The notes under the pieces were generated by a model, which made no database searches, was not told the DNA's origin, and worked only from the letters and a program-made list of their open reading frames with translations. 64,000 nt of DNA, from assembly GCF_002873335.1 (NCBI RefSeq), contig NZ_MCUW01000004.1, forward strand, positions 177,309 through 241,308. Reading direction: 5' to 3'. Position 1 is the first letter of the stretch; the number at the start of each line of letters is the position of its first letter. Below are positions 25,759 through 34,799 of this stretch, piece after piece. The stretch comes from Vibrio sp. 10N.286.49.B1 (GTDB taxonomy: Bacteria; Pseudomonadota; Gammaproteobacteria; Enterobacterales; Vibrionaceae). Made by a program: the position numbers and the translations under genes.

Positions 25759-26361
25759 ATGCAATCACTTATTGATACTCTCGACTCACAAGGCTATTAC
25801 GTGTGGGACAATTTCTTGTCACCCCAACAAGTCGATGCCCTCAAGGGATGTTTACCCGACACTTGGAAAAGCGCCTGCATAGGAAGAAACGAAGATGTCA
25901 TGCGTGAAAGTGCGATTCGTAGTGACAAAATATGCTGGCTAACTTGCGAATTGGGTGAGCCTGTTCAGCAATTCATGAGCAAGATGGAGGTTATTCGCCA
26001 AGCAACTAACCAACGTTTTTTCTTGGGTTTGTTTGAATATGAAGCACATTTTGCCAAATACAATAAAGGTGATTTCTATCAAAAGCATCTCGATTGCTTT
26101 CAAGGGAATGAGAACCGTCGATTAACCACGGTATTTTACATGAATGATGAGTGGTCAGAAGAGGATGGTGGCGAGTTGGTCGTCTATGATCTCGAGGATA
26201 AGGAATTAGCCCGAGTAACGCCAAAATCCGGCCGGTTGCTCGTCTTTTTCTCCGAGCAGTTCCCTCATGAAGTGCTACCCACTCAGCGTGAACGATTTAG
26301 CATTGCAGGATGGTTTAGGATCAACGGTGTAAAAGATAATTATCTAGACATCGCAAACTGA
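25759..26361 (+). CDS. 2OG-Fe(II) dioxygenase, prolyl-4-hydroxylase type
   Basis: A 200-residue soluble enzyme. The Fe(II) ligands are visible as HxD in YQKHLDCF (about residue 112) and the distal His in FPHEVLPT; the 2-oxoglutarate-binding Arg follows in RERFSIAGWFR. This matches the SM-20/P4Hc-type family. The substrate is unknown and could be a protein side chain or a small molecule. An upstream TTG at 25738 is in frame, but the ATG gives the natural N-terminus. It lies downstream of the interrupted PLP gene on the same strand, with a 174-bp gap. Confidence 0.85.
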   Translation: MQSLIDTLDSQGYYVWDNFLSPQQVDALKGCLPDTWKSACIGRNEDVMRESAIRSDKICWLTCELGEPVQQFMSKMEVIRQATNQRFFLGLFEYEAHFAKYNKGDFYQKHLDCFQGNENRRLTTVFYMNDEWSEEDGGELVVYDLEDKELARVTPKSGRLLVFFSEQFPHEVLPTQRERFSIAGWFRINGVKDNYLDIAN

Positions 26362-26449
26362 ATAATTAAATCATTGTAAATATGGGTAAATTTTCGAAAT
26401 GTCGATAATTTACCTGTATATTAACACCACTACTCATCAACGCGAGGGC

Positions 26450-26857
26450 ATGGATTTGCTTACGCCAATTCTTCTTTTAGCCTCTTTATCAGCGGCAGAC
26501 ACGCCTTCCACTGTCATTCAATGTGGTGTTCAGGCCGAGCACAATGCGTCTCTCACGATTAAGTTGTTTAAAAAAAACATGGTCGTCGAAACACTATCGG
26601 CGGACGCCTTGTCGGAACAAGGGACTATTTTAGACCTCAAACGCACGGACAGTAGAAAAATTCTTGGTACACAGGTCTTCATCGCTAACGGCAGTGCCAC
26701 GATGAATAACAAGTTCAAAAAGCACACCACCGTTCGCTATGTTATCGACAAAGATTTTGTCGAGGTTTTAAGTTCAGAGTTTTCATCCGACGGCTTTATG
26801 GTTGATGCTGATAGCGCGCGTTTCGAACACTGCAAAATGACTCAAAACCCGGCCTAA
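26450..26857 (+). CDS. Small exported protein, unknown
   Basis: A 135-residue product from the ATG at 26450, with a short hydrophobic leader (LLTPILLLASLSAADT). An earlier ATG at 26399 would add 17 residues. The mature part has two cysteines (VIQCGVQAEH and FEHCKMTQ), one at each end, which could form a disulfide in the periplasm. No family was recognised. The end overlaps the napH stop by 4 bases on the opposite strand. Confidence 0.5.
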   Translation: MDLLTPILLLASLSAADTPSTVIQCGVQAEHNASLTIKLFKKNMVVETLSADALSEQGTILDLKRTDSRKILGTQVFIANGSATMNNKFKKHTTVRYVIDKDFVEVLSSEFSSDGFMVDADSARFEHCKMTQNPA

Positions 26858-27720
26858 TCACTTGGGTCAATTGATTTAATGATGCTGCGCTTAGAACGAA
26901 ACTCTAATACTTGTTCTGGGCACACATCAATGCAACGGCCACAGCTAATACAGTCTTGGCTCATTACTCTACGGTCACCCTCTTTAAGTGGCTGCCTCAA
27001 TACCTCTGGTTCTGGACACACATTGTAGCAATCCATGCACTTGGTACAGGCCTCTCGATTCGTCGCCGTAATCCGAATAATGCTTTTACTGCCAATGACA
27101 CCATAGGTAGCGCCAAGTGGACACAAATGACCACACCAGCCATGTTCAACGAGTACAAGGTCAAGTAAAAAGACCAAGGCAATCACAATCCAACCCGCCC
27201 CCATGCCAAACACCAACCCGCGATGTAGCGTCGCGACAGGATCGACCCACGCCCAGAGCAAAGAGCCCGACACTGCACTCCCAAGCAGTAGCACTGGGAT
27301 TAACCAATAGCGAAGTTTTGCTGACCACTTGTAACTCGTTTTTAAATTGAGCTTTCTACGCATCCACGCTGCGAGATCCGTCACCAAATTCAATGGGCAC
27401 ACCCAAGCACAAAACGCCCTTGGCGCTAGAACCGCATAAAATATCACGACAATGGCAACACCAATGAGTGCATTAACCTCAGGCCAATGCCCCGTCGCCA
27501 TTATTTGCAGAACCAACAAAGGATCGCTTAGAGGAATAGTATCGAACAGTATGCTTGAAGACAGGTTCCCCTTTAATATCCCCAAGGTTGGGCCGAGCAT
27601 AAACAACCCAATGATGCTCAACTGACATAAACGTCTTAGCAGTAAAAATCGATGAGCTTTCCACCAACCCAGCGCGACAATCGCCTCTTTTCCTGCATCT
27701 TTCGCTAAATTCTTTGCCAT
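26854..27720 (-). CDS. napH: Quinol dehydrogenase membrane component NapH
   Basis: A 288-residue inner-membrane ferredoxin-type protein. Four to five spans carry the paired motifs CAWVCPLN and CGHLCPLG, and two cytoplasmic 4Fe-4S motifs follow (CTKCMDCYNVCPEP and CISCGRCIDVCP). NapH with NapG oxidises ubi- or menaquinol and feeds electrons to the periplasmic nitrate reductase or similar acceptors. It starts one base inside the napG stop, so the two are coupled. No napA, B, C, D or F lies in the window. Confidence 0.95.
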   Translation of the reverse strand: MAKNLAKDAGKEAIVALGWWKAHRFLLLRRLCQLSIIGLFMLGPTLGILKGNLSSSILFDTIPLSDPLLVLQIMATGHWPEVNALIGVAIVVIFYAVLAPRAFCAWVCPLNLVTDLAAWMRRKLNLKTSYKWSAKLRYWLIPVLLLGSAVSGSLLWAWVDPVATLHRGLVFGMGAGWIVIALVFLLDLVLVEHGWCGHLCPLGATYGVIGSKSIIRITATNREACTKCMDCYNVCPEPEVLRQPLKEGDRRVMSQDCISCGRCIDVCPEQVLEFRSKRSIIKSIDPSD

Positions 27721-28490
27721 TACTTGCGACCTCCATCGTTAATTCGGATGTGTTCGCTTGGTGCAATCGCTGGCGTGTCTGGGAACTGCCCATCTCTGAG
27801 CTCTACCTTTTCTTCCCAACCTAATTGATAGTGATCGCCCATATACCCTTTTGCGAGTTCAATCGGTACGACTTTAATCACTGGAATTTCCGTCACACAG
27901 GCTTGCTCACATTTCCCACACCCTGTACAAGCATCCGAATGCACGGTCGGAATAAACTTAGCGTGGTATCCTGTGCGCTGATTCCTGATAGGTTCCAACG
28001 TGATGGCTTCATCAATCAATGGGCACACTCGATAACACACGTCACACCTCAAGCCTTGCCAGTTCAAACACTCTTCGTGATCAATCAGCACAGCCAGTCC
28101 CATTCGAGAGTCATCAATATTCGTTAGGCTATGATCTAAGGCGCCGCTAGGGCAAGCCACTACACACGGGATATCATCACACATTTCACAAGGAATCGTG
28201 CGGGCAGTAAAGTAAGGCGTTCCAGATGCAACCGGTGAAAGAAGCGTGGCTAGCTTCAGAGTATCGTAAGGGCACGCTTGGACACACAACCCGCAGCGCA
28301 AGCAAGCTTGGTCAAATTGGTTGCCCTCTAATGCTCCAGGAGGTCGAATGGGTACGCCTCCACTGGTGTGTGCTTGTCCTTGCTTTGATTGGAGCCCGAG
28401 CAGAGTTGCCGCCGCCCCAACACCTACTGCCGTTCTGGCTGCATCCCTTAGAAATCGTCTGCGAGCTTCCGACGTTTTTGATTTCGACAT
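27720..28490 (-). CDS. napG: Ferredoxin-type periplasmic protein NapG
   Basis: A 256-residue protein with a Tat signal (RRRFLRDAA) and four cysteine clusters for 4Fe-4S centres: [35 protein letters not shown] and [11 protein letters not shown]. It is exported folded and works with NapH in quinol oxidation. The ATG at 28490 has GAGG 8 bases upstream; an earlier in-frame start at 28523 is less likely. The FNR-like site at 28619-28632 suits anaerobic induction. Confidence 0.94.
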   Translation of the reverse strand: MSKSKTSEARRRFLRDAARTAVGVGAAATLLGLQSKQGQAHTSGGVPIRPPGALEGNQFDQACLRCGLCVQACPYDTLKLATLLSPVASGTPYFTARTIPCEMCDDIPCVVACPSGALDHSLTNIDDSRMGLAVLIDHEECLNWQGLRCDVCYRVCPLIDEAITLEPIRNQRTGYHAKFIPTVHSDACTGCGKCEQACVTEIPVIKVVPIELAKGYMGDHYQLGWEEKVELRDGQFPDTPAIAPSEHIRINDGGRK

Positions 28491-28586
28491 AACAATGCCT
28501 CGACTGAGCCCATTCATAAACAAACGCTATAAATAGGCAGGTATTAATCACATATTCCTTAAATTTAATGTGGAATTAGGTAATTG

Positions 28587-28632
28587 ACATTACCCTTTTG
28601 AGTTATACGCAACATTGGTTGATTTACGTCAA
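28587..28632 (-). promoter_or_regulatory. FNR-type site and promoter of napGH
   Basis: TTGATTTACGTCAA at 28619-28632 matches the FNR consensus TTGAT-N4-ATCAA except for one base. On the minus strand a TAATGT -10-like box at 28592-28587 sits where a class II FNR promoter would need it (site centre near -41). It lies about 130 bp before the napG start. Confidence 0.65.
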
Positions 28633-28810
28633 ACCAAAGCAGGCATCGCGATCACATTCATGACATTTTTGTTAATAGAGAAGCAACGCTACGGACCTCA
28701 ACCATGCATTGCAATCGGCGGTACGAGAGGGAGAACAATATCGGAATATTAGGGGATTTACGAAGAGGCACGCCCCAACGACCCGGAGCGTGGTTTACGC
28801 GTCATTGATC

Positions 28811-29338
28811 TTAACCGGTTTTCAATTCAGTTTTTGTATGTCCGGTTTCCAAGTGCATTGGCTTCTCAGAGGCTATGTTTTTAGATGCTATGTTTTTAGA
28901 GACCATGCGATTAGAGACTATGTTTTTAGCATCGGTTTTAGCAGAAGCCGCTTCGTCCGGCACTTTAAGCGCAATCGCCTCTTTATCGGGTAGTTCTGCC
29001 GTTTCACCAAAGAACTTACCTCCCGGCTCAATACTCAGATCGTTACTCCAAATTTTTCCTTTTACTCGGCCATTTGCGAGTATTTGGATACGCTCTGCGT
29101 GGCAATTGCCCTCTAAGATACCATTCACAAGTAATTGCTTCGTGTGAATCTCACCCTTTACTCGACCTGATTCTGCAACAATAAGCGCACCTTCAACGTG
29201 AATATGCCCCTCAACGACGCCATCCACTTGAATGTCGCTTTCTAGTTTGAGTTTTCCGCTAATAGTACACCCTTTGGCGATGAGAGTTGCAGCTGCTGGG
29301 CGACTCGTTGTTCGACTGTTTTTACTAAAGATTCCCAT
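28811..29338 (-). CDS. Bactofilin
   Basis: A 175-residue polymer-forming cytoskeletal protein. Residues about 18-115 form the beta-helical bactofilin core with repeated glycine/valine turns (TLIAKGCTISGKL, IQVDGVVEGHI, GALIVAESGRVKGEI, NGILEGNC). The C-terminal tail has short near-repeats (SKNIASKNIASEK). It starts inside the M23 peptidase gene with a good site, AGGA 6 bases before its ATG. Bactofilin-M23 pairs shape cells in other proteobacteria (CcmA-Csd type), so a role in cell shape or wall placement is likely. Confidence 0.92.
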   Translation of the reverse strand: MGIFSKNSRTTSRPAAATLIAKGCTISGKLKLESDIQVDGVVEGHIHVEGALIVAESGRVKGEIHTKQLLVNGILEGNCHAERIQILANGRVKGKIWSNDLSIEPGGKFFGETAELPDKEAIALKVPDEAASAKTDAKNIVSNRMVSKNIASKNIASEKPMHLETGHTKTELKTG

Positions 29339-30195
29339 CGTATTCCTCGTTCCTTTTTAAAAATATCTTCAAAATCGTTCACGCCCCAATCCACGAATGG
29401 TTTCGGGTTAAGTGCCCTGCCAACAAATCGTACTTCATAATGCAAATGAGGCCCTGAAGACAAACCACTATTGCCAGAGACAGCAATCAACTCTCCTTTT
29501 TGTACGAACTGTCCATTTTTCACATTAAATCGGCTCAGGTGCGAGTAGGAACTTGAAAACCCATAAGCATGTTGTAGACGTAAGAAGTTGCCTGATCCCT
29601 TGCTGCTTTTTCTCGTGACTTCAACCACACCATCGGCGGGGGCGAATATTTTTGTTCCAGTGTTGACTGCGAAATCTAACCCTCGATGCATCTTGGCTTT
29701 TTTCGATACCGGATGAACGCGTTTGCCAAATTGAGACGAGATTCGCTCTTGACCAACCGGTGAGCCGCTGGGTATTTGTGTGAGCATCGTCATTCGCACA
29801 TTGGAGTGGATTGCGGCCATATCGAGTCTCACATCGAGCGGTTCGGCTCGAGAGTCATTGGTGACACCCAACACGTGCTCTAAATCGGTCAGTCTTTCTG
29901 ATACAAGCGTGATCGTCTCTTCTTGTTCGACTAAGTCTTGTTCGAGGGTGAGTTTTAAGCCTTGCAACTCAATCAACTCATTCGCCATGTTCTGAGATTC
30001 ACTGATAAGTTCGGTGTGTTTAAGTTGTGCATCGTCCACACTACTGGATAGATATATGACCAAACCTAAAACACCAACAGACGTGAGCACCCCTATTGCG
30101 ACGAGGCTTTTAAAAGCCCTTCTGATTCGCTTACTTAGCTGCCAATGTGCCGAGCCATTGATTGTTGAGATGGAAATCGTTAATTGGTCTTTCAT
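29242..30195 (-). CDS. M23 family peptidase with membrane anchor and coiled coil
   Basis: A 317-residue protein. One N-terminal membrane span (VAIGVLTSVGVLGLVIYL) is followed by a periplasmic coiled coil (about 60-120). The LytM/M23 zinc peptidase domain comes next, with zinc ligands in MHRGLDF (H, D) and the HxH motif in GPHLHYEVR. All catalytic residues are present, so it is probably an active peptidoglycan endopeptidase. Its last 97 bp overlap the bactofilin gene in another frame. An in-frame start at 30228 is also possible. Confidence 0.9.
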   Translation of the reverse strand: MKDQLTISISTINGSAHWQLSKRIRRAFKSLVAIGVLTSVGVLGLVIYLSSSVDDAQLKHTELISESQNMANELIELQGLKLTLEQDLVEQEETITLVSERLTDLEHVLGVTNDSRAEPLDVRLDMAAIHSNVRMTMLTQIPSGSPVGQERISSQFGKRVHPVSKKAKMHRGLDFAVNTGTKIFAPADGVVEVTRKSSKGSGNFLRLQHAYGFSSSYSHLSRFNVKNGQFVQKGELIAVSGNSGLSSGPHLHYEVRFVGRALNPKPFVDWGVNDFEDIFKKERGIRWESLVKTVEQRVAQQLQLSSPKGVLLAENSN

Positions 30196-30649
30196 ATTCA
30201 GTGCTGTCTTTTTGAAAAATAAAGTCATTGCTATCTTGCGGTCTAACCCGGCGTAATACGTTGCCTAATCTGACTCGATATTGGATTCATCACTGTGCTA
30301 ACGGAAGTACTTGTTGACCAAAGAACTCGCTGACTCGCGCAAAAAGCCGCCTCCTCATAAATAGTTAACTCATGTTCTTCAATTACTCTACGCATTCACT
30401 CTAATCATGACTAGGGCGCAAAATATGGAAAATGTCAGGACGTGACACTCAGCCAAATATTGAATAAAAATAACAAGTTAGACTTAATTATTTGGTTCAA
30501 AGGTCCGCTAACCTCTCTTATTTTTTACACGCTCTAGTTTACCCATCACTTAAAATCTATCTATCGTCATAACTTTCTGAAAATTAGCTAGAAAATACTC
30601 CCAACCCTTTCTAATATTGGTGTGATAACCGCATTTAAGAAGGTTCAAT
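30196..30649. other. Non-coding stretch between divergent operons
   Basis: It holds the promoters of the M23-bactofilin operon and the ABC export operon. No specific site or repeat was recognised. Confidence 0.5.
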
Positions 30650-31606
30650 ATGAAACGTTCATTTTTCCTCGTTCTCCCGTTAGCTCTAGCCTTACTAGGC
30701 TGCCAAGATGAAGAACACAGTAAAGCCCTAGGCACCCTAGAACGAGACCGTATTACCTTTTCTGCAACGGGTAGCGAAATCATCCGAGCTTTACCTATTC
30801 GGGAGGGCAGTACGGTGAATACGGGGGATGCGTTGGTTAAACTTGATACCAAGCGGCAAGAAGCCATCCTTGCTCATGCTATCGCTGAACAGGCCAAAGC
30901 AAGTGCCTACTTACTGAGGCTCACTAACGGTGAGAGGCCAGAAGACATCGCAGCCGCACAAGCCAAGGTTGATATGGCGCAAGCTAGACTCATTGAAGCC
31001 GAACAAAATTACGCTCGCGCCTCCGAACTCGTGCGTAAAAAACTGGCAAGTCAATCGCAAAAAGATCAAACGGTCGCGAACCGAGATGCGGCAAGAGCTG
31101 AGCTAAACTCGAGCAAAGAAGAGTTTTCAAAATTAACAGCAGGGACTCGCCCCGAGGACATCACCCAAGCAGAAGCCGCGCTAGCCGCCGCCAATGCCGA
31201 AGTCGCATTACAAACCCAACAACTAGAGGAACTCACTATTGTAGCGACTCGAGATGGCGTATTGGATAACCTGCCTTTTAACTTAGGTGAACGCGTATCA
31301 GTGGGGGCGTTTGTCGCTGTTGTGCTCGCTGACCGCGTACCCTATGCGCGTGTGTACGTCCCTGCTTCTGCTCGTGTCCGCTTTATTCCCGGTGCAGAAG
31401 TAATGGTTCATGTCGACGGACTAGACGAGCCGCTCAGAGGAAAAGTACGCTGGGTAGCGACAGACCCCGCGTTTACTCCTTATTACGCACTCACAGAGGA
31501 AGAACGCTCACGCTTGATGTATCTTGCGGAGGTTGATTTACCCGCCAATGCCGAGCCTCTACCATCTGGTATCCCTGCCCAAGTTGACCTAGCGGGGTTA
31601 AAATAA
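30650..31606 (+). CDS. HlyD-family periplasmic adaptor lipoprotein
   Basis: A 318-residue adaptor with a lipoprotein signal (ALLGC). The layout is lipoyl half 1 near 50-70, coiled-coil hairpin over about 75-185 with a duplicated GxRPEDIxxA motif (GERPEDIAAA, GTRPEDITQA), then lipoyl half 2 (TIVATRDGVLDNLPFNLGERV) and a barrel domain. It is the first gene of a three-gene operon with an ABC ATPase and an ABC-2 permease, resembling YbhG-F-S-R type exporters. The start of the ATPase gene directly abuts its stop. Confidence 0.92.
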   Translation: MKRSFFLVLPLALALLGCQDEEHSKALGTLERDRITFSATGSEIIRALPIREGSTVNTGDALVKLDTKRQEAILAHAIAEQAKASAYLLRLTNGERPEDIAAAQAKVDMAQARLIEAEQNYARASELVRKKLASQSQKDQTVANRDAARAELNSSKEEFSKLTAGTRPEDITQAEAALAAANAEVALQTQQLEELTIVATRDGVLDNLPFNLGERVSVGAFVAVVLADRVPYARVYVPASARVRFIPGAEVMVHVDGLDEPLRGKVRWVATDPAFTPYYALTEEERSRLMYLAEVDLPANAEPLPSGIPAQVDLAGLK

Positions 31607-32533
31607 ATGACCGAGATCGCCGTGTCTGCGAACCACCTTGTCAAACGGTTTGGCGATTTCACCGCCATTAATGATGTGAACTTATCGATCCCTAAAGGCA
31701 GTATTTATGGCTTCCTTGGCCCTAATGGGTGCGGAAAATCAACCACGATACGAATGCTCACGGGCTTACTAAAACCCACCGAAGGGAAGATTGATGTATT
31801 GGGGCTGAGTATTCCCGCACAATCAGAAGCATTGCGACTCAAAATTGGATACATGACACAAAAGTTTTCGCTTTACGACGACTTAACCGTGGTGGAAAAC
31901 CTTCAGTTCATAGGGCAAATATTTGGAATGCCTGCTCTTTTGCGAAAGCAACGCCTTGACGAACAACTCGCCATTTATGGCCTGAGCAATTTAAGAAAAC
32001 AGCGTGTGAGCGGGATGAGTGGCGGGCAAAAGCAGCGCCTTGGTTTAGCCGCTGCAACCATGCATCAACCCGAGTTGTTATTCCTTGATGAGCCAACCTC
32101 AGCCGTTGATCCTGAGAATCGTCGTGAATTCTGGGAGCAACTCTTTGATCTCAGTGATCAAGGCACCACCATTTTGGTGACAACCCATTACATGGACGAA
32201 GCAGAGCGCTGCCATCGCCTCGCAATAATGGAAGCAGGCGAGATGCGTGCAGATGGTGAGCCTGAAGTACTCATGAGTAATATGGGTGTCAACATCATTG
32301 AAGTAAAAGCGACTAATCTTCGAGCCTTAAAAGAACAATTACTTAAAAGACCGGAGGTTCGCGCTGCCGCGCAAATTGGCATCCGCTTACGCATATCCAT
32401 TCACCAATCTATCTCGGATCCTATTGCTTGGTTGCGAATACAATTCCCTGAGTTAACACGCGCCGAACTCACTCCCGCCAGGCCAAGCCTAGAAGATGTC
32501 TTTGTCTCTGTCACTGGGGAGGGAAGACAATGA
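31607..32533 (+). CDS. ABC exporter ATP-binding protein
   Basis: A 308-residue ATPase. It has a Walker A GPNGCGKST, a Q-loop near MTQKFSLYDDL, a signature VSGMSGGQKQRL, a Walker B LLFLDEPTSAVDP and a switch His in TTHYMDEAERC. The C-terminal 80 residues are the extra domain typical of DrrA/YbhF-type exporters. It abuts the adaptor gene and overlaps the permease gene by 4 bases (ATGA). Only one ATPase module is present, unlike YbhF, which has two. Confidence 0.95.
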   Translation: MTEIAVSANHLVKRFGDFTAINDVNLSIPKGSIYGFLGPNGCGKSTTIRMLTGLLKPTEGKIDVLGLSIPAQSEALRLKIGYMTQKFSLYDDLTVVENLQFIGQIFGMPALLRKQRLDEQLAIYGLSNLRKQRVSGMSGGQKQRLGLAAATMHQPELLFLDEPTSAVDPENRREFWEQLFDLSDQGTTILVTTHYMDEAERCHRLAIMEAGEMRADGEPEVLMSNMGVNIIEVKATNLRALKEQLLKRPEVRAAAQIGIRLRISIHQSISDPIAWLRIQFPELTRAELTPARPSLEDVFVSVTGEGRQ

Positions 32534-33630
32534 AAAGCTTAACTCGAATGAGTGCCATTATGGTCAAGGAGTTTCGACAATTGTCTCGTGACCGCATTAC
32601 ATTTGGCATGGTAGTGATGATCCCCTTGATTCAATTAATCCTGTTTGGTTTTGCCATGAATACGGATGTGAGAAATATCCCTATTGCTATTGTGGACCAA
32701 AGTCATTCAGCCCCAGGCCGCATCATCAGTGAAGCGATAAAAGTGACGCAGGTGGTGAATGTTAAAGCGTCTTACGCGACCGTTGCCCAAGCGGAAACGG
32801 CGATTAAAGAAGGGGTAGTCCGCGCCGCCTTGATCCTTCCTTCTGATCTCGCCCAGCGCATCACACACAACGAGATATTAGGTCAATTGCTCGTCGATGG
32901 TTCGGATACCATGATCAGCTCAGCAATGCTATCACTCCAAAATATGCCGATTGCTGAATTTGCGATCGCTGGTTATCATCCCGACCAAACCAAGACCTTT
33001 GAAGCGACGTTACTGTATAACCCCAGCAGGCGCTCTGCGGTGAATATTGTGCCTGGGTTATTAGGTGTCATTCTCACCATGACGATGATTTTATTTACCA
33101 GTGCCGCCATTGTCCGGGAACGCGAGCGTGGCAATCTAGAACTGCTTATTACTACCCCTATTCACTCGTTAGAACTGATGATTGGTAAAATCGTCCCTTA
33201 CATTTTCATCGGGCTTATCCAAATTTTTATCATCCTTGGACTTGGCGTGCTTATTTTTAATGTCCCAATCAACGGGGATATCAGTCAGATATTACTTGGT
33301 AGCTTGTTGTTTATTGCCGCCAGCCTCACGTTGGGCTTAGTGATTTCAACCATTGCACAAACTCAGCTACAAGCGATGCAAATGACGGTATTTATCCTAC
33401 TTCCATCAATTCTCTTGTCTGGATTCATGTTTCCCTATGAGGCGATGCCTAACGCCGCTCAATGGGTAGCAGAGGCTTTACCAGCGACACATTTCATGCG
33501 CATGATCCGTGGGATTATTTTGCGTGGCGCCGACCTCATGGATGTGTGGCGTGATGTCGTATGGTTAGTGTGCTTCACACTCGGTGGGATTGTGGTTGCA
33601 TCGCTGCGGTTTAAAAAAAGCTTGGATTAA
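32530..33630 (+). CDS. ABC-2 type transport permease
   Basis: A 366-residue permease with one N-terminal span, a large periplasmic loop (about 45-175) and five C-terminal spans. Family hallmarks are VKEFRQLSRDRITFGMV near the start and RERERGNLELLITTPIHSLELMIGKIVPY. Together with the ATPase and adaptor it would form an efflux system for drugs or lipophilic molecules. YbhS and YbhR are two permeases in E. coli; here there is a single one, so it probably acts as a homodimer. Terminator at 33663-33690. Confidence 0.93.
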   Translation: MKSLTRMSAIMVKEFRQLSRDRITFGMVVMIPLIQLILFGFAMNTDVRNIPIAIVDQSHSAPGRIISEAIKVTQVVNVKASYATVAQAETAIKEGVVRAALILPSDLAQRITHNEILGQLLVDGSDTMISSAMLSLQNMPIAEFAIAGYHPDQTKTFEATLLYNPSRRSAVNIVPGLLGVILTMTMILFTSAAIVRERERGNLELLITTPIHSLELMIGKIVPYIFIGLIQIFIILGLGVLIFNVPINGDISQILLGSLLFIAASLTLGLVISTIAQTQLQAMQMTVFILLPSILLSGFMFPYEAMPNAAQWVAEALPATHFMRMIRGIILRGADLMDVWRDVVWLVCFTLGGIVVASLRFKKSLD

Positions 33631-33662
33631 TGATCTGGCTTTTTGCCAAGGTTCCAGACGAC

Positions 33663-33690
33663 AAAAAGCAGTGCCTAGGCACTGCTTTTT
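33663..33690. terminator. Bidirectional terminator
   Basis: A perfect palindrome: AAAAAGCAGTGCC pairs with GGCACTGCTTTTT. It serves the ABC operon and the convergent KdgM-type gene. Confidence 0.93.
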
Positions 33691-33726
33691 AACAAACTCT
33701 CGATAGAACGAGAAAGTGGTAACGAT

Positions 33727-34446
33727 TTAGAAATTAAACGTTACACCCGCACGAATGCGGTTTTCTGTTTTCGTCTCAAATACGCCGTTGTTTTGCGCAC
33801 CGTAAGTCTTATCAAGAATTTGGTAATCGATGTATGGTGCCCAAGATTCAAAGCCTGTGTATTTCACTTGGAACGTGTGTTCCCACTTAGTATCCGCTTT
33901 ATCTGTACCGTTACCCGTGTATGCGCCGCCATCTTTTTGGTTGATGTACGCAGGGTTATATTCTAGGTTGAAATCAGACACGTTGTAACCAATCCAAGCG
34001 TCAACTTGGTTAGTATCGTTTGTTGTCACACCTGGTGTTGTGCTGCTTGTTGCCGCTTGGTAACGGTAACGCGCTGCCGTGTAGAAGTTACCTGTTGCGT
34101 ACGTCGCTTTTAGGTAAGGACGGTATTCTGTGTGGTCAGAACCATTCCAGTATACGAAACCAGGAGTCAAGGTTACATTGTCGTTGATCGCCCAATTGTA
34201 GTTAAGCTCAGTTTCAAACGCCGCAACGCTTTTGCCTGAATTGCTCAACAACTTATCACCTTGAGCTTGTGTACCTTCAAGGTGGATCTGCCAATCTTCT
34301 GCGAAATCAAAACCAGCACGTACACGAGTTTCGTACGTTTTTGCTTCGGTTTTGTATGCGCCACGAACGTCAACGTAAGTTGCACTTGCAGGTAAAGCAA
34401 CAGCTGTAATAAGCGTTGCTGCTAGCGTCAATTTTAATGTTTTCAT
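33727..34446 (-). CDS. KdgM-family oligogalacturonate-type porin
   Basis: A 239-residue outer-membrane protein. The signal peptide ends near PASA, the mature start is TYVDVRGAYKTEAKTYETR, and the C-terminus is AGVTFNF with terminal Phe. Twelve-strand alternation is plausible. It matches the KdgM family of monomeric porins that admit acidic oligosaccharides. An upstream in-frame start at 34536 is rejected because the ATG at 34446 begins a perfect signal peptide. A CRP-like site lies 157 bp upstream. Confidence 0.85.
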   Translation of the reverse strand: MKTLKLTLAATLITAVALPASATYVDVRGAYKTEAKTYETRVRAGFDFAEDWQIHLEGTQAQGDKLLSNSGKSVAAFETELNYNWAINDNVTLTPGFVYWNGSDHTEYRPYLKATYATGNFYTAARYRYQAATSSTTPGVTTNDTNQVDAWIGYNVSDFNLEYNPAYINQKDGGAYTGNGTDKADTKWEHTFQVKYTGFESWAPYIDYQILDKTYGAQNNGVFETKTENRIRAGVTFNF

Positions 34447-34602
34447 GATAAAGCTCCGTATAGAACAGGAATGCCAACGGCATAGATTTAACGTGCTAAC
34501 AACAAGGCCACTGCCAAGCATCCTTCGTTGCAACACTAAACGGAGGCCAGAATATGGCTTTACGCCGCGCCAATGTCATGAAAATGTCATGCGGAAAGTT
34601 AA

Positions 34603-34618
34603 AGTGATGAGCATCACA
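34603..34618 (-). promoter_or_regulatory. CRP-like site upstream of KdgM-type porin
   Basis: On the minus strand TGTGATGCTCATCACT matches the CRP core TGTGA-N6-TCACA at 9 of 10 positions. The site is placed to activate the porin gene at 33727-34446. A direct repeat of AATGTCATG lies next to it (34572-34590). Confidence 0.65.
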
Positions 34619-34799
34619 GGAATAATGTCATAAAGAAGATATTTTTCTACAAAAAAGACCAAATACGCAACATATAAAACAAATCGAATCACAAACGATT
34701 TGTTACACTCATTAATGGATAGATAGATATCAATTATGAATCAACAAGTCGCATTTATAAAATAAAGATTATCGGTTGAATCAATACGTATTCTGCTTA

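Noticed and set aside
29242..30195. Frameshift joining peptidase and bactofilin into one protein
   Set aside because: Both have their own start, ribosome binding site and complete domains, so two overlapping genes fit better than a broken fusion.
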